DNA of 64,000 nt from Macrotis lagotis (Eukaryota; Chordata; Mammalia; Peramelemorphia; Peramelidae): assembly GCF_037893015.1 (NCBI RefSeq), contig NC_133659.1, positions 11,549,885 to 11,613,884 of the forward strand, in the 5' to 3' direction. Positions 25,601 through 32,839 of the stretch are shown piece by piece (positions within the stretch are counted from its first letter, which is position 1; each line of letters starts with the position of its first letter). A program made the position numbers and the translations under genes. The notes under the pieces are model-generated. The model was not told the origin of the DNA and did not search any database. It worked only from the letters and a program-made list of their open reading frames with translations.

Positions 25601-28600
25601 TTAGCTATTCTTTCCTTATTATCCAGTTTGGTTAATAGAATTCATATGATAGAATATGATAAGATATTTTTTCTTGTCCATATTTGTTCCTTCACTTCTA
25701 TCATAAAGTCATTCTTCTTGGTAGAGAAAAGAGCAACCAAATGAAGACTTAGTAGTTCTGCTTTCTCTTTTTTGTCATTTCCCCATCCACCCCACTCAGT
25801 GGTCCTATCTCTTCTTGGGTTCTCTTTTTCTCAACACAAACAAAATATTCTTTGCTATTTTTAAATTATTTTTCATTTTTATTTTGAGTTCTAAATTCTT
25901 CCCTTCCTTTCAGTCCTTCCCCCTCCCATATGAGAAGGTGAGCAATATGCTACTTATACATGTGATGTCATGCAAAACATTTCTATGATGCAAAAAAAAA
26001 GCACCGGACAAAGCAAGGGAAAAAAACAGATAAAAAATTTAAAACTCTTTTTGTTGTTTTTAGTTTTTCTTTCCTTTTTGGTAAATTTTGAACTTTTTTG
26101 CCAGTGAACAGCATTCTTAAGGTAACATGCCACACTTTTGTATTCACCTTCCACTGCCTTACTTTGTTTCTGTCTTCTGTACATATGTATAAATATAAAT
26201 ATAAATATATATATATAATATTATATATGCGTGTACATGTATATTTTAATCTGTTGGCTGGTGCATTCCCAAAGCATCCATATGTCTCTCCAAATTATTT
26301 TGATTTTTCCTCCTTCAAATGTTTTTTTTTTGGGGGGGGGCAGCTAGGTGGCTCAGTGGATAAAGCACCAGCCCTGGAGTCAGAAGTACCTGGGTTCAAA
26401 TCCGGTCTCAGACACTTAATAATTACCTAGCTGTGTGGCCTTGGGCAAGTCACTTAACCCCATTTGCCTTGTAAAAACCTAAAAAAAAAGGTTTTTTTGA
26501 ATCATCACAATTTATTTTTTAAGAATTCCCCATTCCTCCTAGGTTGACTACCTCTATAGAAGTTTAATCTATTAGAATCCCATCTTTCCTTCCTTTGAAC
26601 TGTCCCTATGTGTTTTCTTTTTCTCTAGTTGACCAGAGGGACAAAATTAGTTCAAAGCAAAGGTATTTGATGGCAATAGAATATTCTTCCTATATGTATG
26701 AGGCAAATACCCATGTGTCTTCATTGGTAAGAGTGGGAATACAGAGGGATCATCCATGAGGGAACTGTACACGGACAAGTAGGTTGTCAAGGCACAGTCA
26801 TGGGCAGGCCACTCACAGGAGAATCAACTTGTTGTGTTTCCATTGCACACAAAGAAGGCCACACAGAATGATGCCACAGGTTAGACTTGCTTCTCCATGC
26901 GAGCTTTGGAGCCTCAGGAGATGGGGAGTCATCAAGGTCTTCTATCATCCATCTCTCATATGGAAAAGCCCAAGCTTGATGGTATCTACATGATTCTTGG
27001 ACTTGTAGTCTCTGTTGGTCTTTACCTTCTATAATCAGCTTCTAGTTTCAATGACTTGAAATTTCTTCTACAGTTCGCTAGTGTAGAGTGAGTAGAACCT
27101 CTCTCTGATGACAACTCTTAAGTCATGGCCTCCACAGCAGATAACTAGAGCCAAGTAGAGTTCTCAAAGGCTAAGAAAATGCCATACCATTTCAACTTCT
27201 ATCTTGGTGGAAACCACAGACCTATATTCCAGGCAATTATTTCATTTAGAGTTAGACATTCTATGTGTTCTTTCCTTTCTTCCTCCCTCCCTCCCTCCCT
27301 CCCTCCCTTTCTTCTTCCTTCATTTGTTTGGTTCTTTCTTCTTCCTTTTCTTCTTGAGTCATCTTACACAAAATGACTAATATGGAAATGTTTTACATGA
27401 TTGCACAGATATAGCCTATATCAGATTACTTACTGGTTTGGGGGGGTGGGAAAGAAGAATAGACTTTGGAAATCAAAACTTTAAAAAATGTTAAAAATTG
27501 TTTTCCATATTATTGGAGGGGAAAAAATATTGGTTAAAATATTTGTTAAGTTTCTAATACATGTATTTTACATATTATATTATATTATATTATATTATAA
27601 TGTTATGTTATGTTATGTTATATTATGTTATGTTATATTATATTATATTATATTATATTATATTATATTACATAGCATATTATAATGTTGGATACACACT
27701 AGAATAGAAGCTTCTTGAGGACAGGGACCACTGTTTGCTCATGTGTCTATTCCTCATGCAACTAATTCAGTGCACTTTAGCCATAGGAGATATTCAAGTA
27801 GCTGTTTGTTGATAGATGGTTACCTAATATTATAGAATACAGAACTTGGTACAATATAAGCAAATTCCTTGGGAGCAGAAAGGACTGTTTCATTTTTGCC
27901 TCATTTTCTCCAGAAGCTCAGTTGTACAGAAGCAGTAGAGTGGATAGAAGGATGAGTCCGAAGATCAAATCCAGACTCCAGGTCCATATGACTGGGAAAA
28001 TCACTTCACCTCCATCCACCTCAGTTTCCTCAGCTGCAAAATGGGGATCATAGTAGCTCCCACCTGTGAGGGTCATCATGCAGATCTAATGAGAAATTCT
28101 CTATAAAGGGTTTAGCGCAGTGTTAACACATTGGAGGTACCTCAGAAATATTTGTTGGATTGGGTTGGATAGAGGGACTCCATCAAGGATAACTGTTGCA
28201 TTAATGAATCTGGACTGACCTGGTCTATTCCCGCATTGCAGACTTTTTGCTAAACCTCTGTCCATTCACAGGAAAAATCCAATGGTCCAAAAGGACTTCA
28301 CTCCTCTGAAAAGAACTGTCTGGCTCAGTAATCGACCCGACTTAGAAGACAAGTCAACAAATTTGATACCTCTGAGCATTGAGGATGAGCTGAACAAGCC
28401 AAATGCCAAGATCATCAATCTCAATCAATCAAAGCAAGTGGCCTCTTCCCTGGTAATAAAAATAAACATTTTCCAGTCATTTTGGTAAAGTCCAGGGGAT
28501 GGACACCATGGAGCCGAAGGGGGACTGCTTCTGGAGGAGATGGGAAGGACCTTGACAGGTCTGCAGGAGATTAGGAAACCAGTCCACAAGTATATGAAGC

Positions 28601-29343
28601 AGCTATAGGGGGTCAACATGACCAGTCTTGGGGTATAAAGAAAGGCAAAAGATAGTCTTTGTCCTGGGGAGCTCCAAGGCTAATACAGCCAGCAGACAAT
28701 GGGTGGGCTTGGCTCTAGGGTGGGCTCTGGCCTGGGTGCTGTGAGGATCCTGTTCAGATATGGCAACTTTGTGCTAAGGACTGGGACTACAGATACAAAA
28801 ATGAGAGAGAGAGAGAGACAGAAACGGAGACAGAGACAGAGAGACATAAATACAAAAAGAGAGAGAGAGAATCACAGAGACAGAGAATTATATATATTTT
28901 ATACATATATTTTGTATATATATTATATATATATATTATATATAATATATATAGTATATATTTATATAATATATTATATATATATATATATAAATCTCTA
29001 TCTCCTTGATTTAATTCTCTGTGTACGAGTTTATATACTTAAATATTTAAATAGACACGTATTTCCAAATATATATAGTATCCATACATGACATCATCCT
29101 TATTAAACTCTCAGATCCTTGAGGGCAGGGATTCCTGCCCATTTTCCCTTGGTGGCCCCAGACCTTAACCACCAGCTGCACACAGAACAGACACTTGTTG
29201 GCTGGTTGAGTCTCATGGCCTGAGCTCCTGATCTCTTGGGCTCCTGGATCCTGCGCAGACTTTTCTGGTACCTAGTCACTTCTGCCTCAGGAAACGTCCC
29301 TGTGGATTGGCTTTTGGTATTTCCCCTCTCTCCCTTTCAGTCG

Positions 29344-29387
<44 letters not shown>

Positions 29388-32300
29388 TACATGCTACATA
29401 CATCCATACATGTTTTCACATGCCTATACCCAACATATATCCATGTTTTTAACTGCATAAAATATATAGGATCACAAAGAAAATTGATAATATTGAAACA
29501 GTTATCAAAAGGTTGATTTTTTTTTATGAAAAGTTCATGGCCCCAGGTCAAGATCTCTTGCCCTTCTAGCCAGCAGAAACATGAACCTAGCAGTGAGCCA
29601 GGCTGTGCCACACCATTTAAGGTTTGTCTAGTCTAGTGTATCCAAGGCTGCCCCTAAGGGCTCCTCTGTCGGGGTAGAGGTGGGGTGCATTGGGTAACCT
29701 TCCATATGACGGATGACCAGGGAGATCTCTGAGAATTCCTTATTGCTTTCTAGTGATCGTGACCTCATTAGATAGCTGAGCTCTATCCTTCATAACCAAT
29801 CCCTTGAAAATTGCTTTTAGATCTTTATGCTTTGGTTGGCTACAAATTTGGTTGCGGGGGTCCCCCGAGGCTTACCTTTCAGTCCAAGTAAGGCAATGGT
29901 CAACCAAGCCAAGGGTGCCTGAATGTTTCCATCTCTTCTAAATGAATTAGGCTCATAGAACCATCTTAAGACCATCATAGGACATCTTCGATCTTTTATA
30001 AAAGGGGGTCTTCAAAGTCATCTCATCCAACCCCCTCATGTTACAGATGAGGAAACTGAGGCTCACACAATATTATGAACTTGCTCAGGGTCACTTGGGT
30101 GGTAAACATAAGCAATAAGATTTGAACCTTCAGTTTTCCTTGACTATCTAGTCCAGGACTACTCATTATGCTGGATTGCCTCTAACTCAGCTTACTGTTT
30201 CTTTGGTTTAATCTTTTGGATTAAGATTGCTCTTAAATTTTGATTCATTTAATAGAATGGCATAGGTTTTGGACATTTTTTTTAATTTGAGGATTGAGAT
30301 GAGTGGACATCCATGGGGTTGTGGTCTCCATAACAGAGAAAGCACTCTCTGGAAAGCCATGAGATGTCTACACTGTTGGCTATTGGCTAGTAATGGAGAG
30401 ATGAGAGATGGAACAGGCCAGGGGTTTGACTGAGATGGAGGGGGTGGGGGGAGGAGGTATGCCCAAAGGCAAGACTGCCACTGTTGAGGATGGACATGGA
30501 TGTGGAGGAACTCACTTAAAATGCAGCTTCCAGAGATAGGAAACACATTCCAAGATGGTGCTCTTGGGGTCTCTAAATGTCACTATAGCTCTGTTTGTAA
30601 TCTTGTATGTTTACTAGGAATCAGGAAGATCTGAGTTCAAATGTGACCTCAGATACTTGCTAGCTGTGACCCTACTCAAGTCACTCAACCTCTATTTGCC
30701 TCAGTTCCTCAAATGTAAAATGGAGACAAACTAGTACAATATCTTTGCCAATAAAACCCCATGGACAAGTTCATAGAGTCAAGAAGATATGGACACAATT
30801 GAACAACTAAACTACAAGAAAAAAGTTTCTTAGGATCTCTGATTACAGAATCAAAGCCCTCAAGTTCTATAGCAAGAAGGTGCCTCAGGGAACCATCTAA
30901 TTCAGTCAGTACACAAACCCAAATACCGTCAGGGATGATATCCCCAAATCATCATTCAGCCTGAGCACGAAGGCCTTCTAGAATCTTTCATCTCAGTCCA
31001 TTTTATGTGTATTTTTATGTGTATGTTGGTTCTTGGAGAATAAGAACCAACCTAAAAATGCAAAAATACACATTACAGATTGGACTAGTGGTCCAGTATT
31101 TTCTAACAGTTACTTCCAGGGAGATTTTCTTAGAGATTGAAGTTGCCTCTCTCCATCTTCGATTATATCATTTCAAAAGATTAGACCAACAGGTCTCAAA
31201 AGGAGTCTCTGAGAGTCCTTAAGACCATTTCAGGGCATCTGCAAGGTCAAAAACATTTTCATAATAGTTCTAAGGCAATGTAATTTCTAATACAATAACT
31301 CTTGCTAGATAACAAATGACATAAATAACAAAAGCTTTTTGAAGGATCTTCTCAACTTTTAAAAATTTTTTTCTCTTAAAGATTTTATTTATTTTGAGTT
31401 TTACAATTTTCCCCCCAATCTTACTAATAATTTTTAAATGTATAGAACTTGAGACTGAAAATGTTGAAAAGTATTGGTTAGTCCATAAAATACCTTTCTT
31501 TTTTACTTAATCAACATACAGTGAAAAGAAAAATATATCATAACTAGAGATACATTCTTTTGTACATATTTTGTGAATATTATTAGATACATCTGCCTAG
31601 CAATTTCTAATTTTGGAGTTTATGGCACTAATTTGTGTCCTGGTAGATAAGATGGCCAGCTATGTCTAGAAGGAAATCTAAATGCCTTTTCCTTTTTTAT
31701 TTCACAGGTAACAAGTAGTACTAATCCCATCATTTTTCACGATATGAGATACATACAAATGTTTCTCTTGACCAGAAAAAAGCATTACCTGAAAAATAAA
31801 GAAAAGCCAATTAACGAAAAAACAAATCTTGTTTTGAAAAAAAACAGTGACATCATTAAAAACTTAATTAGGGATCCTGTGACTGCAACTTTCTGTCCAA
31901 AGGGAACTCTCTTAGATGAATGGCAGATAGATGCTAATATGATACCTCTTGAGGCAGAAAATGTGATAAAAGAAGCAGCACAGAGGAAAAGTGACTTTCC
32001 ATCAGTCCAAGTGGCTGATGATGACTTTTTGGCCCACAAAGACAGACTGGAATCTGACAAAAGTTCTAAAGATCTGACTTCAAAACCTTCTTCCCAATTT
32101 AAGTACTCTTCAAATGCCAGACACTCGAAATACCTTCAGAATTTCCATAGAATCCACAACACCGTAAGGATGACTCACTTGGATAACCTTTTGAACAAAA
32201 GGCCTCCCAAATTGTTGGGAAGTAAAACAGCCATTGGGACACAAGATTTGAAAAATAAACCCCAGACCTCTAGCCTAGTCAAATACAATGAGAAGTTTTC

Positions 32301-32505
32301 AGGTTCAGGATTTGAGTCCAACACCCCTGTGATGGAGATAGCAGAACAAATGCAAAAAGAGAAGGCCCAAGAGAGGCAGGCCTTCATCTCAGAGAATCCC
32401 TTATTTTTGACATCTTTGGATGATGCCGACAATTGGACAGGAGGAAAATCAGTGGTACCAAAACTATCTTGGCAGCCATTCATCAATATTTCCACAGCAC
32501 AGTGA
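8934..32505 (+). CDS. C1orf141: C1orf141 orthologue, whole coding gene model (8 coding exons, 540 aa)
   Basis: Coding exons: 8934-9008, 10007-10182, 15369-15490, 19741-19817, 20645-20774, 23527-23590, 28272-28452 and 31708-32505. All have AG acceptors and GT donors. The phases agree at every junction (0, 2, 1, 0, 1, 2, 0), giving 1623 nt, or 540 codons plus TGA. Recognition rests on exon 7 (PLSIEDELNKPNAKIINL; human [18 protein letters not shown] from memory), exon 8 (TNPIIFHDMRYIQMFLLT; human TNPIIFHDTEYVRMLLLT) and exon 2 (IPLTCDFNTGF; human IPLTFDFQLEF). The human protein has no established function; I recall mainly testis expression. The product is rich in Lys, Ser and Asn, with no signal peptide, membrane segment or known domain, so it is probably largely disordered. 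The start exon has an acceptor just before it, so at least one upstream non-coding exon is expected but not identified. SLC35D1 follows on the same strand about 25 kb downstream. Extra alternative exons in the long introns cannot be excluded. Confidence 0.85.
9165..9800. repeat. MIR-like SINEs in C1orf141 intron 1
   Basis: A plus-strand copy lies at about 9165-9320 (GAAGACCTGGGTTCTGATTC ... CTCAGTTTCCACATC) and a minus-strand copy at about 9610-9780 (TCTAGTCCAACCCTTTCATC). Confidence 0.55.
10007..10182 (+). CDS. C1orf141: C1orf141 coding exon 2
   Basis: The acceptor is a pyrimidine tract ending TTCTCCCAG and the donor is GTAGGT. Entry is phase 0 and exit phase 2. The central segment LHIPLTCDFNTGFEKPF aligns with human MAIPLTFDFQLEFEEAL, followed by KTTASKIKE against human SASKAISKIKE. 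The exon is one of the better conserved parts of the gene. Confidence 0.85.
10255..10850. repeat. MIR and long CORE-SINE copies, C1orf141 intron 2
   Basis: 10255-10440 is a minus-strand MIR-type copy. 10490-10710 is a plus-strand long SINE ending in the ...GCAACTGAGCAACAGCAACA type 3' part. 10725-10850 is another minus-strand MIR piece. Confidence 0.6.
11041..11076. repeat. (ATC)n / (ACC)n microsatellite
   Basis: A short CATCATC...CACCACC tract that reads as poly-His in one frame. The His run is an artefact of the repeat. Confidence 0.9.
11080..12336. other. intron 2 stretch without recognised features
   Basis: Mixed, moderately GC-rich intronic sequence. I recognise no repeat family, exon or RNA gene. 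The overlapping open frames on both strands (11331-11701) lack splice or homology support. Confidence 0.5.
12337..13083 (+). mobile_element. L1 3' end (ORF2 C-terminus and 3' UTR), 5'-truncated
   Basis: The sequence is a classic marsupial L1 end: TGTTGGGGGCATTGTGAACT, then GGTGGCAAAGAATTGGAAAC, then AACTGATGCTGAGTGAAGTG, closing with an A-rich tail. The open frames on the minus strand here are its antisense shadows. Confidence 0.88.
13240..13480 (+). repeat. MIR-type SINE
   Basis: GTGCTCTGGGCCTGGAGTCA followed by GCCTCAGCTTCCTCAATTGC, then a decayed tail ending near 13480. The MIR order is intact. Confidence 0.65.
13765..13935. mobile_element. small hAT-like DNA transposon (MITE)
   Basis: The ends are imperfect inverted repeats (GGTTCTTTTGCCTCAGGGTC on the left; GACCTCCAGGTTAAGAACC on the right), with AT-rich internal sequence ACCAATTATATTGAAATGCA. 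Related internal wording recurs at about 16745-16840 and 29440-29570. Confidence 0.6.
13936..14510. other. intron 2 stretch without recognised features
   Basis: Contains a 105-codon open frame (14036-14353) with no splice support and no recognised similarity. Nothing else seen. Confidence 0.45.
14510..15300 (+). repeat. MIR copy followed by CR1/L3 3' end
   Basis: 14510-14750 is a plus-strand MIR copy. About 15030-15290 carries CR1/L3 3'-end wording (GGAGCTGTCCAAAGGTGGAA, then GGGATGGACTAAATGATCCC), ending about 80 bp before C1orf141 exon 3. Upstream, 14760-15030 may be a more decayed part of the same L3. Confidence 0.6.
15369..15490 (+). CDS. C1orf141: C1orf141 coding exon 3
   Basis: The acceptor is TTTACAG and the donor GTAATT. 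Entry completes an Arg codon carried from exon 2 and exit is phase 1. It encodes a segment starting DLDIQKPEHQTSELLPRKHL and ending GNLKYAPL, which may correspond to human SNLRPFFI. Similarity to human is weak; the call rests on splice signals and phase continuity. Confidence 0.75.
15590..17050. repeat. old MIR, L3, SINE and hAT-like pieces, C1orf141 intron 3
   Basis: 15770-15915 is minus MIR. 16375-16530 is plus CR1/L3 (TATGAGAATCGATTGAAAGA, then GGAATGTTTAGCCTACAGAA). 16655-16740 is the 3' part of a plus long SINE. 16745-16840 is a hAT-like internal piece. 16840-17040 is plus MIR. All are heavily decayed. Confidence 0.55.
17050..17480. other. intron 3 stretch without recognised features
   Basis: AT-rich intronic sequence with short open frames and no recognised element. 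Confidence 0.45.
17480..18290 (-). mobile_element. CR1/L3 LINE fragment
   Basis: On the + strand the antisense CR1/L3 wording is visible: CTAATTGCCCTCCTCTGGAT, GTCATTAATAAAAATATTTA, AGCACAGGACCAAGCATGGA, then GTACTCCAATGG. Heavily diverged. Confidence 0.65.
18785..19624 (+). mobile_element. L1 3' end, interrupted by a SINE
   Basis: CCATTACTAGGTCTGTATCC through GGCAAAGAATTAGAAACGGA to 18959, continuing after the SINE with CAGACTTCAGAAAACCCTGC to an A-rich end near 19624. It lies about 115 bp before C1orf141 exon 4. Confidence 0.85.
18960..19122 (+). mobile_element. WSINE1-type SINE with 17-bp target duplication
   Basis: Full-length copy with A-box (TGGTGCAGTGG) and B-box (GGTTCAAATCC). Flanked by identical AAAAAAATCAAGAGGAA at 18943-18959 and 19123-19139, inside an L1. 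Confidence 0.93.
19741..19817 (+). CDS. C1orf141: C1orf141 coding exon 4
   Basis: This small 77-nt exon starts after CTATTGTTAG and ends at GAG before donor GTGGGT. It is fully open and restores phase 0. It encodes 26 residues beginning DHLQKASTKKDSFKTLLYP. It sits about 115 bp after the 3' end of a plus-strand L1. I see no clear human counterpart, so it could be marsupial-specific or optional. Confidence 0.65.
19975..20630 (-). mobile_element. L1 3' end filling C1orf141 intron 4
   Basis: The reverse complement matches the L1 3' end order (AAAGAGCTGCAATAAATATT, then GAACAATAGTGTTCCAGACA, then AGTTCATATAAGTCTTCCCA as read on +). It starts about 160 bp after exon 4 and ends within about 15-45 bp of exon 5. 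Confidence 0.82.
20645..20774 (+). CDS. C1orf141: C1orf141 coding exon 5
   Basis: The acceptor is TCTTGTTTATTTAG and the donor GTATTT. The frame is open through 43 codons (KGHMMPWVKIYHPAPFKG, later EFSDSFSYGKKEKTQGDF). Entry is phase 0 and exit phase 1, matching both neighbours. The upstream intron is largely a minus-strand L1 3' end, so the acceptor lies at or near an L1 boundary. Confidence 0.7.
20935..21085 (-). repeat. MIR-type SINE
   Basis: CATGTAGTGTTTTAAGGATT, then AAATGAGGAAACAGACTGAG, reads as an antisense MIR. Confidence 0.6.
21086..21655 (-). mobile_element. L1 3' end
   Basis: Antisense L1 tail: T-run, CTCCCTCCAACTCCTCCCTA, later CATCAGTTCATAGAAGTCTT and TTCTTTGCCACCATAAAAAG. Directly abuts an L1 in the opposite orientation. 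Confidence 0.82.
22562..22608. repeat. (GA)n microsatellite inside L1
   Basis: 47 bp of uninterrupted AG repeats. Confidence 0.97.
22690..22842 (+). mobile_element. WSINE1-type SINE
   Basis: GGGACAGCTAGGTTGTACAG, then GAGTTCAAATCTGGCC, ending in a 20-A run. More diverged than the other copies. Possible short duplication of AACTGGA-type flanks. Confidence 0.85.
23170..23500 (+). repeat. L2 3'-end fragment
   Basis: CAGCTCAGATCCTACTTTCT, then AAGTTGCCTTCCCAATCCCA, then CTGAGAGCTTCTTGAGAGTA is the usual L2 end order. It ends shortly before C1orf141 exon 6. Confidence 0.6.
23527..23590 (+). CDS. C1orf141: C1orf141 coding exon 6
   Basis: This 64-nt exon lies between CTCATTCCAG and donor GTAACT. 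It encodes GKDKNIYQKPGTGLPKDRKK plus Ala and part of an Arg codon. With the start of exon 7 this gives DRKKARKNPMVQKDF, comparable to human DRNKRKKSPQMNDF. Confidence 0.78.
23780..25330. repeat. old SINE, MIR and L3 copies, C1orf141 intron 6
   Basis: 23785-23860 is a plus MIR start. 23875-24050 is minus MIR-like. 24766-25015 is a minus long CORE-SINE (CAGATGAGGAAACTGAGACA). 25025-25330 is plus CR1/L3-like (AAGGAAAGCAACCAGGAGAG). 24060-24760 shows no recognised element. Confidence 0.5.
25330..25855. other. intron 6 stretch without recognised features
   Basis: T-rich, AT-rich sequence with short open frames on + and no homology I recognise. Confidence 0.4.
25855..26020 (-). mobile_element. L1 3' UTR fragment
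   Basis: TTTTATTTTGAGTTCTAAAT, CTTCCCTTCCTTTCAGTCCT, then a tract ending GATGCAAAAAAAAAG is the antisense L1 terminal sequence. Confidence 0.65.
26332..26489 (+). mobile_element. WSINE1-type SINE
   Basis: Starts after a T-run with GGGGGGGGCAGCTAGG and shows clear A- and B-boxes and the GCCTTG-A tail. The G-run at its head (10 G) is longer than in other copies. Confidence 0.9.
27276..27309. repeat. (TCCC)n pyrimidine repeat
   Basis: Eight TCCC/CTCC units followed by more pyrimidine-rich sequence to about 27360. Confidence 0.9.
27365..27560 (+). mobile_element. L1 3' UTR fragment
   Basis: GACTAATATGGAAATGTTTT, then GATTGCACAGATATAGCCTA, then AGATTACTTACTGGTTTGGG followed by an A-rich end. 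Confidence 0.7.
27568..27672. repeat. pentanucleotide (TATAT/TATGT-type) satellite
   Basis: About 20 units of a 5-bp motif, switching between ATTAT and GTTAT forms in blocks. Confidence 0.92.
27690..28140 (+). repeat. L2 3' end and MIR copy
   Basis: 27690-27830 carries AGAAGCTTCTTGAGGACAGG (L2 end). 27920-28140 carries CCTCAGTTTCCTCAGCTGCA (MIR). Ends about 130 bp before exon 7. Confidence 0.6.
28272..28452 (+). CDS. C1orf141: C1orf141 coding exon 7
   Basis: The acceptor is TCCATTCACAG and the donor GTAATA. The encoded PLSIEDELNKPNAKIINLNQ is the strongest match to human C1orf141 ([20 protein letters not shown] from memory). Entry completes an AGG codon and exit is phase 0. A purine-rich and TA-rich simple-repeat tract begins about 350 bp into the following intron. 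Confidence 0.92.
28800..29000. repeat. (GA)n followed by (TA)n low-complexity tract
   Basis: Purine-rich GAGAGA/GACAGA from 28804 to about 28888, then nearly pure TA/TATA to about 28992. The TA part can form cruciform or unpaired DNA. Confidence 0.9.
29090..29215 (+). repeat. L2 3'-end fragment
   Basis: AACTCTCAGATCCTTGAGGG, then CAGGGATTCCTGCCC, then ACAGACACTTGTTGGCTGG. Confidence 0.6.
29345..29384. repeat. (CA)n microsatellite
   Basis: 20 perfect CA units. Confidence 0.98.
29440..29570. mobile_element. hAT-like MITE fragment
   Basis: TGCATAAAATATATAGGATC, then TATTGAAACAGTTATCAAAA, then GGCCCCAGGTCAAGATCTCT match the family seen at 13765-13935. Confidence 0.5.
29570..31180. repeat. intron 7 with MIR and long SINE copies
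   Basis: 29970-30180 is a minus MIR (ACAGATGAGGAAACTGAGGC). 30600-30825 is a plus long SINE. The sequence 30200-30590 and 30840-31180 shows no firm feature. Confidence 0.5.
31185..31485. mobile_element. hAT-like element with an L1 3' UTR scrap inside
   Basis: CAACAGGTCTCAAAAGGAGT on the left and GAAAATGTTGAAAAGTATTG on the right resemble decayed hAT ends. Internal CTGCAAGGTCAAAAACATTT recurs in diverged form at 63190-63240. 31368-31424 is an inserted antisense L1 3' UTR fragment (TTATTTTGAGTTTTACAATT). Confidence 0.5.
31708..32505 (+). CDS. C1orf141: C1orf141 terminal coding exon 8
   Basis: The exon follows TTTATTTCACAG and runs open for 265 codons to TGA. It opens VTSSTNPIIFHDMRYIQMFL, matching the human TNPIIFHDTEYVRMLLL segment. 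Residues near 433-438 of the full protein read LDNLLN, which matches the human near-terminal LDNLLN. Here about 102 further residues follow, including the charged helix-like EIAEQMQKEKAQERQAF and a Trp-containing tail (LSWQPFINIS). The coding signal is clear, with no stop over about 800 nt in AT-rich surroundings. Confidence 0.95.
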   Translation, partial: VTSSTNPIIFHDMRYIQMFLLTRKKHYLKNKEKPINEKTNLVLKKNSDIIKNLIRDPVTATFCPKGTLLDEWQIDANMIPLEAENVIKEAAQRKSDFPSVQVADDDFLAHKDRLESDKSSKDLTSKPSSQFKYSSNARHSKYLQNFHRIHNTVRMTHLDNLLNKRPPKLLGSKTAIGTQDLKNKPQTSSLVKYNEKFSGSGFESNTPVMEIAEQMQKEKAQERQAFISENPLFLTSLDDADNWTGGKSVVPKLSWQPFINISTAQ

Positions 32506-32643
32506 GAAGCAGCCATGGGATACGGCTGGATGCTTCCCAGATGCCTGCCCCCCCCCCCACCAGAGCCAATAGGACAGCATTCATTATCCCTCCTCCTCAA
32601 GAATCATCATACAAAGCTGAAGGATTTCCTACTTTGTCAGTTT

Positions 32644-32832
32644 ATTAAAGGGTTTTGTAAATGTTACTATAAAACCAGATTTTGAATTTTGTGGCTATAA
32701 AATGGCCTCTTCCATCAGATATCAAAAAGTATTCACAGATGCCTTATCAATAATGAAATCATCTTTTAAGAAATTGTTTACCCTTGGTGATTTGTATGGG
32801 AGTGGGGAAAAATTTTTGAGTACAAAATTAAA
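32644..32832 (+). promoter_or_regulatory. candidate poly(A) signals for C1orf141
   Basis: ATTAAA occurs at 32644-32649, about 140 nt after the stop, followed by a GT-containing stretch. A second ATTAAA lies at 32827-32832. Both are variant hexamers in AT-rich sequence, so the assignment is tentative. Confidence 0.35.
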
Positions 32833-32839
32833 ATGTTGA

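Noticed and set aside
27276-29384. Regularly spaced repeats as a CRISPR-like array
   Set aside because: These are vertebrate microsatellites (TCCC, pentamer, GA, TA, CA) without unique spacers.
31785-32600. Minus-strand frames of 91 and 141 codons
   Set aside because: Shadows of C1orf141 exon 8, whose + strand frame has clear homology and splice signals.
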